Assembly: GCA_037178675.1 (NCBI GenBank)
Contig: JAYMGJ010000489.1
Location: 1-39,606 of the forward strand
Direction of reading: 5' to 3'
Source of the DNA: Scleroderma bovista
Lineage: Eukaryota > Basidiomycota > Agaricomycetes > Boletales > Sclerodermataceae
Length of the DNA stretch: 39,606 bases
Shown: in pieces, positions 9,749-19,916 of the stretch
Layout of the letters: the number at the start of each line of letters is the position of its first letter
How positions within the stretch are numbered: the stretch's first letter is position 1
Program-made: the position numbers and the translations under genes
The notes under the pieces: generated by a model
What the model was told of the DNA's origin: nothing
Database searches by the model: none
What the model saw: the letters and a program-made list of their open reading frames with translations, nothing else

Positions 9749-10894
9749 GGACTCAACAAAATATCAAAGAAGGATCGGTACCCTCTACCTCTCATCTCCG
9801 ACCTGCTCGACTCTCCGAGTCGAGCAAAGGTCTACACTAAAATCGACCTAAGGCATGCTTACCATCTGGTTCGCATTGCCGAAGGTGATGAGTGGAAAAC
9901 CGCCTTCAGGACTCGCTATGGCTCATATGAGTGGCAGGTGATGCCCTTCGGTCTCACCAATGCCCCTGCAGCTTTTCAGCGGTTCGTCAACTCGGTCTTC
10001 GCGGACATGCTCGATGTCTGCGTCGTAGTCTACCTCGACGACATCCTAGTCTACTCGGACAACATGGAGGACCATACCAAGCACGTTCGGGAAGTGCTTC
10101 GGCAACTCTGCCAGCACAAGCTCTACGCCAAACCCGAAAAGTGTGAGTTCCATTCGGACTCGGTGGAATACCTCGGGTACTTCCTCTCCCCCGACGGTTT
10201 GACAATGTCGCAAGACAAAGTCAAGACAATCTGCGATTGGCCCGAGCCTCGCAAGGTGAAGGACATTCAGTCCTTCCTGGGCTTCACAAACTTTTACCGT
10301 CGATTTATATTCAATTACTCTGATATAGTGGTCCCACTAACTCGGTTGACACGGAAAGATGCCCCCTGGGACTTTTCCGACGTCTGCCGACGGTCATTCA
10401 ACCAACTCAAGGAGGCCTTCACTACAGCTCCCATCCTCACCCATTTCCAGCCAGGCGCCCAACTGACAGTCGAGACTGACGCGTCAGACTACGCAATCGC
10501 CGGTATTCTATCCATCACTGGTTCAGATGATGAGATACGACCGATCGCGTTCTATTCTCGCACTCTGACCGCGCCCGAGCTGAATTATGATACTCACGAC
10601 AAGGAGCTCCTCGCTATTTTCGAGGCCTTCAAGACCTGGCGTCATTACCTAGAGGGCCCTGCCTTCCCGATTGACATCGTGACCGACCATAAAAATTTGG
10701 AGTACTTTTCTACTTCTAAGGTTCTCACCCGTCGGCAAGCCCGATGGTCAGAATACCTTTCCTCCTTTAACCTGATCATTCGTTTCCGACCTGGTAAACT
10801 TGGTGCAAAGCCCGACGCCTTGACTAGACGCTGGGACGTCTACCCCAAAGAGGGGGATAGGGGCTTCACCCGAGTCAACCCACAGAACCTCTGA
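9749..10894 (+). pseudogene. Gypsy 2 pol segment: RT palm/thumb and RNase H
   Basis: It is continuous with the previous frame: G-L-N-K-I-S-K-K-D-R-Y-P-L-P, K-I-D-L-R-H-A-Y, M-P-F-G-L-T-N-A-P-A-A-F-Q, and the Y-L-D-D catalytic box at 10031-10042. Then come F-L-G-F-T-N-F-Y-R-R-F and the RNase H E-T-D-A-S-D-Y-A-I, with D-K-E-L-L and T-D-H-K-N-L. It ends at TGA 10892-10894 in N-P-Q-N-L-stop-P-V-F, again consistent with CGA to TGA. All catalytic residues are kept. Confidence 0.92.
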
Positions 10895-12454
10895 CCAGTG
10901 TTCACGGCTGAACAGCTCACCAACTCCCTTCGCGCGACATGCCTACACGCCCCAGTACTCAGAGCTAGTGCACTCATGGACGTCGAGTGTCTCCACACCG
11001 ATATCCTAGCCAACCTCCCGACCGATCCCATTGCTAAAGCCCACCTCTCGGACACCTCGAATCCCCGATGGTCGACCGATGAGACTGGTTACCTACGTCT
11101 CGATGGCCGCATGTACGTCCCCGAGGCCGATGACCTATGTCTTCGTGTTCTCAGATACAAGCATGACCATCCCCTATCGGGACACTTCGGTCAGAATCGC
11201 ACTCTAGAGCTCATTCGTCGCGAATATACATGGCCAGGCATTCGTACCTACATAAAGGACTACGTCAAGTCCTGCACGGCCTGTGCCCGAGCTAAGACGC
11301 CACGTCACCGACCCTATGGGATGCTCAAGCAATTACCGGTCCCTGACCGACCATGGAATTCCATTTTGATGGATTTCATCAAGCAACTCCCGTCCTCATC
11401 CGGCTTCACAGCCATACTGGTAGTTATTGACCGACTATCAAAGCAAGCCATATTCATTCCGACTCACGATACAATAACCTCCCCCGAGCTCGCACAGCTC
11501 TTCCTACTACACGTCTTCGCTAAGCACGGCGTACCCGCGCATGTAACGTCTGACCCAGGCTCAGAGTTTGTTTCGCACTTCTTCCGATCACTCGGTAAGG
11601 CCTTAGATATGAAATTACATTTCACTTCGGGCTATCACCCAGAAGGTGACGGACAGACCGAGCGAGCTAACCAAACACTCGAGCAATACCTCAGGATGTA
11701 CTGCAACTACCAGCAGGACAACTGGTCAGACTTACTACCTCTCGCCGAGTTCACCTACAACAATGCCCCTAGCGCCATGACTGGTGTATCACCGTTCTTC
11801 GCGAACAAAGGATACCACCCGAACCTCGCTGTGCACCCCGAGCGCGATCTCTCATCGGCTCGGGCAAGGGAATACGCAGTTGACTTAGAATCATTGCATG
11901 AGTACCTACATGAAGAAATGGCTGCTGCCCAGAAAAGGTACCAAGGCCCTGCTGACGCCAGAAGATCACCCGCACCCGATTTCAAAGTCGGTGATCAAGT
12001 ATTCATCAAAGCCAAGTACTTTAGGTCCACCCGACCATCAAAGAAACTCTCCGAGAAGAATCTCGGTCCCTACCCAATCATTGCCCAAGTCGGCACCCTA
12101 TCATTCACAATCTGTCTTCCCGACTCTATGCGTGCTGTCCATCCTGTCTTCCACGTCTCACAGCTCGAACCAGCGACACCGAATACAATACCGAATCGGT
12201 CACAACCTCCACCTCCCATCGAAGTCGACGGCGAACCCGAGTTCGAGATCACCGAGATCCTCGATTCAAAGTTCGACCGACGTCGACGCCAATGCCCACT
12301 CCTTTACCTAGTTAGATGGGCTGGTTACGAAGGTACCGACGAAGAAACATCTTGGTTGATCGCGACCGAGCTAGGACACGCATCAGAACTCGTGGCCGAC
12401 TATCACAAAGCCTATCCGACTAAGCCAGGCCCCTTAGAAAGCCTCTCATGCTAA
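10895..12454 (+). pseudogene. Gypsy 2 pol segment: integrase and chromodomain
   Basis: It is open from 10895 to TAA 12452-12454. The HHCC module (H-P-L-S-G-H-F-G then C-T-A-C) precedes the DDE core: I-L-M-D-F-I, V-T-S-D-P-G-S-E-F (Pro where Arg is usual) and D-G-Q-T-E-R-A-N. A GPY-type module (L-G-P-Y-P-I) is followed by V-H-P-V-F-H-V-S-Q-L. The chromodomain is F-E-I-T-E-I-L-D-S-K then L-V-R-W-A-G-Y-E-G. It inserts cDNA into chromatin, and the chromodomain tail marks this as a chromovirus. The protein is whole, but it is cut off from RT by the TGA at 10892. Confidence 0.93.
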
Positions 12455-12526
12455 GTCTTTTAAGTCACCGAACCAAGTCTATTGATAGTATACAAAAAAC
12501 TAAATACAATTGTTCTGTCCGACTAT

Positions 12527-13603
12527 TTACTCGGACTCGCCCTCTCCGTCTTCATCCCCCAACTCCTCGCCTTCCCCGTCCGTCTCATCCGACTCTTGCT
12601 GCTCCTCGCTCTCCTCGGGCATCACTTTGCCCTTGCCCTTCGGGTCCCTTGCGTCTGCCACCCTCTTCGTCTCCCATGCGACCCCATCCACCTTTCGACC
12701 GAGCTTCACCAGCTCCCTGGTGTTGTGGTCGATCGCAGCCACGAGCTCCCCAAGTCGGCGGTCTAGGACCAGCGTGACTGGGTCTGGCTGATTTGATGGC
12801 CCTGCCACCGAGAAGCTTCCCATTGCCGCCTCGATCTCCTCCGTACTCGCAGCGTTCGCGACCGTCTTCCTCGTCCTCTTCCTCTTTTCACCTCCCCTCG
12901 GCGACATGTTCACCTCCGCCGTCTTCTCACTCTGCTTCCTTTTCTCTCCACTCGCCGACCGCTCCATCGCCGACGTCGAAACTTCGAAGGTGCACTTGAC
13001 CTTCGACCGTTGACACCGACCGCACGTCGGTGTACACGCTCCGTCGGCCAGCTCGCACCCACCGCTGTCGCCACTCCGCCGGCATCGGTCACATGGGGGC
13101 CTGAACCCCATGATGCCCGTGTTGGAACGGGCAGTGACCTGTCGCGGCTAACCAAGTAATAAGTCAGCGAAATCAAATTAAAATGATCGGCCACGTACCT
13201 TGGCCTTGGGCCCTAGCCCCAACCGCGCCCTCATCGCCTCGCCAGCCGCTAGCGACTCGGCCTTCTCCCTCGCCCTCTCCTCTGCTTCGGCCTTGCGCCT
13301 TGCCTCGAAGTTGGCTCGCGCCTTTTCCTCGGCGATCTTCTTCGCCTGCTCCTTGGCCTTCCGTTTCTCTTCGGCAACTCTCTTCGCCTCCTCCTCAGCC
13401 TTCTTCTTCGCAGCCTCCTCTGCCAATCTCCTCGCCTCCTGTTCGGCCGCCTGCTTCATCAATCGCTCCCGACGTCTTCGCGATTGCTCGTTGAACTTGG
13501 CAATTTGCACCTGTATCGAGTCGGTCGGTTTCCCTTCCAACTCGGGCGAGGCGGCACGCGTCCAGTCGACGTTGTTGCCGTTGTTGTTGTTGCCAGAAGA
13601 CAT
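12527..13603 (-). CDS. Antisense accessory gene of gypsy 2: coiled coil plus Zn2Cys6-like cluster, two exons
   Basis: Minus strand, exons 13603-13199 and 13147-12527, giving 341 residues. The 51-bp intron (13198-13148) has GTACGT at the donor, a CTGAC branch-like site and TTAG at the acceptor, and splicing keeps the frame. The N-terminus is Asn/Gly-rich, then about 90 residues of Lys/Glu/Ala/Arg repeat (strong coiled coil). Exon 2 has C-x2-C-x8-C-x10-C-x2-C-x6-C, close to fungal binuclear zinc clusters, followed by basic patches and a very acidic Glu/Asp tail. It sits between pol and the 3' LTR, pointing against pol, so it needs its own promoter near 13604-13768. DNA binding is inferred only. 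The gene is intact although gag and pol are broken. Confidence 0.75.
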
Positions 13604-13768
13604 GATTAAGGTGAAGTGTTATGGAAAAGAAAATTTGTTGGGTTACCGTCACCGAAGGCCAGTCTTAAATATGCCCTAACCGATTTTCAAACCCAGACAA
13701 TGGTCACGCACATTCGGTGTGGAATACGCGTTGCAGCCTCGTGGGCTTGGCCCTAAGAGGGGGATACT
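13604..13768. promoter_or_regulatory. Presumed antisense promoter and polypurine tract of gypsy 2
   Basis: These 165 bp separate the antisense gene start from the 3' LTR. A minus-strand CATATTTAAG at about 13664-13673 could act as a TATA element. AAGAGGGGGATAC at 13756-13768 abuts the LTR and is the polypurine tract. A similar purine run occurs at about 10847-10858 in pol. Confidence 0.55.
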
Positions 13769-14387
13769 GTCACGACCGTGACATCCGATCACCCTGTACC
13801 CTATTGTCCGATCGCGTCCACGCGTTCGCCGTCCGCCTATTGTATGTACTCCCTTTTCCGTTTCTTTCTATCTGTCCTGTATCGCCACCAATTGGTGAGC
13901 GCGTTGTCCGTTCTGTCTCTCTGTACTATTACCTAATATGTTTCCTTTCTCGTTTCCAGTTACTATACGTTCCCGTCCCATTGCATTACTAACACAATGT
14001 CTATCGGTAAACCAGTTATCGCACTTACCGTACTTACTCAGCGTGCAGCGCGGCTGCGCTCGTCGTTCGTCGGTAATCCCGACTTCCCGTACATCGCCTC
14101 ATCCGTTCTACTCAGTATAAATACCTAGATACTCGGTCTGTTGTAGTTTCAGTTCGAATATCGAATAAGATACTTCTCATCTGTTCTCCCTTCGCACTCC
14201 CCGTCTCTGTCTCGTGCAAGCGGTCGTAGACCGTTTACCCTCGGACTCTCCGTCAGACCCTCGGTCGGCCTTCCTATCATTCGGGAAGCACGACTATGCT
14301 ACGTAGCATCTCGGTCTTACCGCTAGACCAACCCCTGACCCCCTGACCCCTCGTAGAGATCAGATCGGTGAAGAACCGGTCTTGACA
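13769..14387 (+). repeat. 3' LTR of gypsy 2
   Basis: It matches 6743-7362 with about 11 differences and one base less. TATAAATA lies at 14116-14123. It is followed by TSD TCGCC at 14388-14392. Confidence 0.96.
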
Positions 14388-14392
14388 TCGCC

Positions 14393-14687
14393 TGTCACGC
14401 TCGCCAGGTCAGGGCAGTGGCACAGCTATGCAGAGTACAGACGGTCACTGGCTGCAGATCACGGGTCTACCTCTCCACAGACGGAGGAACTACTGGTAAC
14501 TATGGCTCAATCTCCTTGCAGGTACGAACCACGCTTGAACGGGAGCCACCCTACAGACACCAGGCACGATCCTGGGCTGGTGTATGATATGTAAACAACT
14601 AGGTACTAGAAACTCCCAAACCCAAGTGGGCTACAGGGAACAGCACTAAAGGCTGGCCATACGCGAACGTGAAAGGTGCGAAACAAA
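14393..14687 (-). other. Remainder of the gypsy 1 leader between the gypsy 2 and KDZ1 insertions
   Basis: About 295 bp belong to the untranslated gypsy 1 leader by position, between its gag side (6742) and its 5' LTR. I see no gene or motif. In the sense direction of gypsy 1 a TAG closes the small upstream ORF frame here. Confidence 0.6.
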
Positions 14688-14696
14688 GCTCCTTGA
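14688..14696. repeat. Probable KDZ1 target-site duplication, left copy (GCTCCTTGA)
   Basis: GCTCCTTGA here and GCTCCTTAA at 35690-35698 flank the inverted repeats. They differ by one transition. An 8-bp TSD (CTCCTTRA) would match what is known for Zisupton-type elements. The exact ends are therefore inferred to within a few bases. Confidence 0.65.
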
Positions 14697-14780
14697 CCCC
14701 ATGCACCTACTTAGGCTGTCTTACACGGCCACCCAAAGGTGAAAATCGGCTGAGTGTCACGGGCCAGCGGATGGTAGCCC
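14697..14780 (+). repeat. Left terminal inverted repeat of KDZ1
   Basis: The core GTCTTACACGGCCACCC and the following ~45 bases to TAGCCC match the reverse complement of 35603-35668 with only a few changes (AAAGG/GAAGG, GGCTG/GGCCG, ATGGTA/ACAGGA). The outermost bases ATG(C/T)ACCTACTT also match. A second, shorter copy of this tip lies inside the element at about 15262-15290. Confidence 0.88.
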
Positions 14781-16654
14781 AGGAATGATTTGTTATCGAT
14801 TGGTACGGATGGGCTACATATTTAGATATTATCACAATGTACTAGGGGTGGGCTAGGGTGTCAATTAAGGGAAGGGTAGATAGGTCAAATTAGGTATTGT
14901 CATGGAATCATATGAATGAGCCCAGAAAGTATTTACACATTAAGGCAGGCACATAATTTGTGATCGCTATGTCATTCGGGTGGGCCCAGGCCTGCCTCTC
15001 ATGCATGTCAATGGATGAGCCCATATTGTGTTATCATGTAGGTGTATAGGTGAGCTTAACTAAATCAGTATAGCACGGAGGACACCTATGCACAAATGGC
15101 ACCGCGGTATGTACCGTGGGTCAGGTGGAAATGCCGCGGGATTGATGTAACTACTGTAGATTAGGTGTAGGTACAACTAGCATATAAAACCAATGTTTGG
15201 AGAAAAGGATGCCTAATACGGAAATGGTACACAGCAGCTACCGCGGGTTAGGTGTCACTACAACCCCATGCACCTACGGCTGTCTTACAAAGTCACACAG
15301 GGCAGAACTGGGGTAAGACCGCGGTATGTGCCGCAGGTTAGGTATCACCACCGCAGTCAGGTGCAAAAATGTAGGTATATAGGTGAGATAGCCCAAATTA
15401 GTACAACACAGGGGACATTGGCATGCATGGGGTATCTTGGTAATAGCTACCTGGAGCTATCGCAGATAAGATGAAACAGCTGCGGGTGAGGTGTACCGTG
15501 GGTAGGGTGTCACTATGGCTGGTGAGGTGCAACAACTGTGGGATAGTTGTAACTACAGCTGATTAGGTGTCACTACCGCGGATAAGGTGTAGCTATCGGG
15601 GGAGGGGTGTAACCACTGCGGGTTGGGTGTCATTACCATGGGTAGGGTGTCACTCCCACAGATAAGGTGTGACTATCATGGATATGGTGTAACCACCACG
15701 GGTGAGTTTTAAAAACTGCGGGTAAGGGGTGATTATAACGGATTAGATGTGAGTATCACAGGTAAGGTGAGCAGGTGATGTGCAATAATGGGTAGGGTGG
15801 GCACTGAATCACGTTAGGTGTCCCTCCCGCAGACCTGAGTGTCACTACCGCGGGTCTATGTATCACTACTGCGGGTAAGATGTCACTACCACAGGATAAA
15901 TTTAACTACCGCAGTTTTTGTGTGGTTGAAACAAACATTTGTAAAAAGGAAATACTGCACCATATAAACAGCTTGGTGAAATTTAGCATATAGGTTTATG
16001 CCGTATAAAGGAAGCATCAATTACAATCTAACCTTAGCGTGTGTGGCTGGCTCCACACGTGGCAAATATTACAGTGGTATTAACTGGCAGTGTTAACCGC
16101 GGCAGAGCTTTCACCACGCCAGAGTTTTCACTGTGGCAGAGTTATGTGAAGCAGGTGTTAAAATGAAATTTCCAATATGATTTGGTTCACAATTGTCACA
16201 ATGTTATGTTGTATACCAATGCAACCGCGGTACCTTCTGGAGAGAGGTAGAATGATACCGCAAGACAAATGAAAAGGATTAGGCTGTGAAAAATACCATT
16301 GATTAGGAATCATTTACTAGGAACTAGGAAACACCTGGTGATGAGTGGGTTAGGCTCATGTTGGCATACCTTGGCTGTGAAATGATTACCAGCATGTGCA
16401 CATAGCCGTGGGTACAATACTATTTCTTAGGTGAAACAAATAAATTGCATGTAAGTGTGGGACAAAATGTATTTCATACATATTAATTAACAAAAGGAAA
16501 CATAGTTCATTCGCACAAAGAAGTGTTGCAAAAAATATATATACAAACAAAGATGGATGCCAGAATGGTCAAACAAAAGTATCTAACATAACCAGTGTAC
16601 ATAAAAGATAGTCTGTGAAAAGGAAAATGGTATGGAAATGAAGATAAAGGTACT
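14781..16654. repeat. Left arm of KDZ1: subterminal repeats, no gene
   Basis: The outer part (14781-15060) has several GGGCT-type degenerate repeats also found in the right arm. A tip-like copy of the TIR is at 15262-15290. From 15060 to 15930 the arm is filled with decayed copies of ACCGCGGGT (see the array at 15506-15765). CCGCGG occurs at about 15112, 15133, 15241, 15317, 15576, 15847, 16097 and 16226. The stretch 16300-16654 is AT-rich and I see nothing in it beyond the 3' flank of gene A. Confidence 0.75.
15506..15765 (+). repeat. Tandem array of thirteen 20-bp units with a CCGCGG-derived core
   Basis: Thirteen units of exactly 20 bp run end to end, with approximate consensus GGTGTCACTACCGCGGGTAA. 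Unit starts are at 15506, 15526, 15546, 15566 and so on to 15746. The unit at 15566 keeps CCGCGG. Others read ACTGCGGG, ACCATGGG, CCCACAGA, ACCACGGG, that is, the core with CG changed to TG or CA. More dispersed units lie at 15820-15920. Confidence 0.9.
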
Positions 16655-19015
16655 TTAGGTGTCCATTGCATTTGCTTCCCCAGTGCCCGCACTTCCATCA
16701 TCTCCAACCACGGGTGCCAGAGCCTTGTCATCGGGGACATTGGCGGGACTTACCACAATGGGGGGAGAGGAATGGCTTCCGGATCCAAAGCCATTGCATC
16801 ATTGGTGATGCTGTTTGGAGGGCACGAGGAGAGGGGATCCTCACCAGGTGTCATGGGGCACTGCAGGGGATGTGAGTATTGAACCGCAGGTAAATTAAAT
16901 GGACTTACCGGGATGGCGGGGACAGAAGCTGTGGGTTGATCCACAGCCATGGTATCATCAGTGTTGATGATGGCAGGAGGGGGGCAGGCGGGAGGAACAT
17001 GGTCATCGCCAGCAGAGCTGGGAGACCGAGGCGAATGGGCGTCTTGTACCGCGGTTGGAGCCCACAGTGTTTGCAGGATGTCGGGGGTGACGGATTCGGC
17101 AAGCATCTCAATGGTGGTGGATACATCACGAGATGCATGTGGATGCGTGCACGGTTCCGTGCTTGCAACCGCGGGGATTGTTGGATCCGGTCCGTGGTCT
17201 GCAGGAGGGCCAGTTGGGGGGGACACGACGGGGGAATGCGACTCAGCATGGATGGACAAAGGGGAGTGCATACGGAAAATGGATGCAGGACTTTCAACTG
17301 GTGTGAAAGTTTGCATGGCACCGGGAGGGGATGGTACTGGAGGGACAATTAGTGTACTTGACCTCAGACTCTCCATGAGCTGGCGAAGTGTGTCCACTTG
17401 GACCTCTTGTGCCTCCAGCCTCCGCGTCACATCGCCCAACATCTCCTTCAAGTCGGAACATTCGCTGCAGGTGCTTGTTGTCGTCGCCGTGGTTGTATGT
17501 TCGCTGTACTCGACGCTTGTACCGCGGTCCCTCGATTTTGACAGCCATCGCAGTTGCACTATCAGCACTCCATCAAATTCTGTTTAGATATTCAGCAGAA
17601 CGGAATAAAACTAATATTCAACTTACTTTCACGTTTGCCCCTCAATGGGCCAGGTATTGAAGGTCGAGCTGCATGTGCTGGACCTGCAGATGCAACACCC
17701 GCAGGAACGGGACTCTTGGCTTTGCGTTTGTGAGTCGAATGGGGAGGGTTTGTATGCAGTGGTGCAGGGGTTGGTGCTAGTGATTGGGGGGGGGTCTGGC
17801 TGGCTGGTCCGTGCTGCTGGTGCACGCAATTGCGATTGAGACCGCGTATGCTTCAGTGACAGGCTGCACCCATGCTTCCCCTTGTTGCACTGGAAGCACA
17901 CACAGTCCTCCTTCCTGGCACAGGGTAACATTCGACGGGCGCAGTGGTCACATCGATCCATCGCAGGAAGGATGGGGAAGTTGGGAGGGGGATTGTGAAG
18001 GTCGTAGGTCTTCGTGACACCACGACGAATAGGCTTGGCGGTGTCTTTGTCGTCGCTGTCGACAATGGGGGCCGACTTGACCCGCTTGCGAGGGCGACGG
18101 GACTGGCTGTGTCCCCGAGTCTTTGCACATCCACCGCGATGACCTCTCCCCTCCTCTGGAGCTACTGGCTCAGATGGGCCAGTGTCATTGCTACTCACCT
18201 CATGTGCCGGTTGCTTCCCCTTATCCACCCTCTCCTCCTCCACCCTCTGCTCCGCTGCCTGCTCACCGTCCATTTGGCCTTCATTGCTTGGTTCGGGAAC
18301 CTGGTCACCGCGATTGGAGTCTTGACCGTGGTTGCACCAGGGATGGTCGGAGACATTCTCTGCAGGACACTGCAGGAGTTGGGGCCACTTTGGCCACGTG
18401 GTAATTCCCTCTGATGGATCCTCGAGGTCGCGGTCGAGGGACATGAGCATGGGGGGGATGTTGAAACCACGGGGTAGGTTCCCCACCACCTCTCGAACAC
18501 GGTGTAGAGACAGTCCTGTCTCTAGGTGTAGAATTGGTAGTACTGATACTGGACTCTTACCTTAGCTATGTAGGCTTGTACTTAGCTTACTAAGCAAAAA
18601 AAAAAACTTCCCTCTTTCCTCTGTATATGTTTGATCTCAGTCCTGGAGTGACTGAACACCTCTACTCTCCCTACTTCCTCTAGTCTCCCCAGAGCTCTGC
18701 CAGACCTCCAGAAGCCCCTGGGTCGAGCGTGCCTCACCTGAGGCAGCAGCAACACCCAACCCCCCCCTACAATGGTTCTGACAATTGTTAGATACAGTCA
18801 AGGATTTAAATTAGTTTACTCACCAGCTGGGCCCAGACATCGCGATGGACGCCCAGCCATAATCCAGTATCCTTAGTTTTCTTAATTGTTGTGACTTGCG
18901 CGGTGATGAGGCTGGTGGCATCCGCGATGACTTCTCCAGGCGTCATGGGGGTTCCAAAATCTTTGGGGACGTTGGAGGAGGATGCGAACTGAGTGTCGGA
19001 TTGTTGGGTAGACAT
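16655..19015 (-). pseudogene. KDZ1 gene A: Zn2Cys6-type cluster plus coiled coil, three or more exons, homopolymer frameshifts
   Basis: Exon 1 is 19015-18824 (64 codons, M-S-T-Q-Q start, donor GTGAGT). The next exon starts near 18502 after an LTR fragment and runs to 17627. It has an acidic/basic low-complexity region, R-R-P-R-K-R-V-K (possible NLS), then C-x2-C-x6-C-x7-C-x2-C-x6-C at about 17952-17865, the exact fungal binuclear zinc cluster spacing. A G9 run (17786-17794) shifts the frame; one base less restores K-R-K-A-K-S-P. A 47-bp intron (17626-17580) leads to exon 3: a leucine-rich helix (M-L-G-D-V-T-R-R-L-E... M-E-S-L) and a Pro/Ser/acidic tail. A six-C run near 16760 again shifts the frame, and TAA 16657-16655 then ends it. 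It is probably a DNA-binding dimer that acts in the nucleus, divergent from gene B. Confidence 0.65.
18503..18782 (+). repeat. LTR fragment inside gene A
   Basis: GGTAGTACTGATACTGGACT and the Gly-tRNA-like downstream string CCCTGGGTCGAGCGTGCC match the solo LTR at 2916-3582 from about its base 3131 on. The end GGTTCTGACA resembles the family terminus. No TSD was found. It lies at the intron 1 / exon 2 border of gene A and probably disturbs splicing. Confidence 0.7.
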
Positions 19016-19916
19016 AGTGAAGTGAAAATGAGCTGAGTGGGAGTGAAAACAAGTTTGCGGTGTGGAAGCCGTGCGGTATGTTGAATATTTATTATGATTA
19101 TGTCAGCAAGTGTCACACACCAGTGGACTGAATCTGACAGCATTGATACGTCACTCAATGCCACACCACGTGCTAATAATCTCCATGTGGGCTTTCAACC
19201 GCGTGCATGGTACGTCACCCAGGTTCACCAGTGTTGCGGTACACCCGCGGAAGCTGTAGTTAGTAATAATTAAATGCTCCATATAGTTAGTCAGGCACCC
19301 ACATCAACGTGTAAATTTAATCACCAAAGTATAAATGGAATGGACAGTCACATGGATTGTCGGAGTGAATTGACTGCGGTAAGATCCAGTGTATTTCAGA
19401 TTTACCGGTATCACAGGTGCAAGATTAGCAGCAAATAGAATAGAGACAACAATGATTGAAAATTTGTGATCAGGTAGCCAGTCTAAGCAACACTATTGAC
19501 ACTAAGATTTATTGCATACAATGCCTGCGGCAGACATTGAAGATTGGAAGGCAAGGAAAATGGTACCCACAACATCTATTTAGGGAATCATGACCGCGGG
19601 TGTGCTAAACATGTTTCACTGTCTGTATTTACGCAGATGCAGAGCTACAATGGGTTGGCAAGCTTTGTTTTGATACATATCTCATTCCTACCACAATATA
19701 GAACAATTGGAATCAATTGACAGTGATATGCAGTACCCGAATACCACCCCAGATTCCATTAATGACATAAGATGGTTGATTCTGACCATTATTTACCCTT
19801 TAAACATTTCATTTCATAGTGGTGGGAAATATATTATATAAGCTGTGGTACTTAACATAAATGATCGCGGCCTGTCAACCCCAAACCCTCTATTGTCTCA
19901 TACATCACCAGCAACC
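19016..19916. promoter_or_regulatory. Divergent intergenic region between genes A and B
   Basis: These 900 bp, mostly AT-rich, separate two head-to-head genes. CCGCGG occurs at about 19243 and 19593, with decayed forms elsewhere. TATATTATATAAGC at about 19829-19842 is a candidate TATA region for gene B. No coding signal was seen. Confidence 0.5.

Larger units (their letters stand above)
6743..14387 (+). mobile_element. Gypsy 2: chromodomain Ty3/Gypsy retrotransposon with an antisense accessory gene
   Basis: It is a 7.6-kb element with LTRs of 620 and 619 bp differing at about 11 sites (roughly 98% identity, transitions), with perfect TCGCC TSDs. The order is LTR, gag, pol (protease, RT, RNase H, integrase, chromodomain), a minus-strand spliced gene, polypurine tract, LTR. 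It inserted into the gypsy 1 leader. It is younger than gypsy 1 but damaged: two gag frameshifts and three in-frame TGA codons in pol (8810, 9746, 10892). Confidence 0.95.

Noticed and set aside
6738..14399. A 12-bp duplication (TCGCCTGTCACG) as a long TSD of gypsy 2
   Set aside because: The last seven bases at the left belong to the LTR start. The target just happens to continue TGTCACG, and 5 bp is the standard length.
15490..15930. Regular 20-bp repeats as a possible CRISPR-like array
   Set aside because: The units are contiguous with no unique spacers, they decay by point changes, and the context is a eukaryotic transposon.
18590..18620. A-run in the LTR fragment as a LINE or SINE poly-A tail
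   Set aside because: It is flanked on both sides by LTR-matching sequence and has no TSD.
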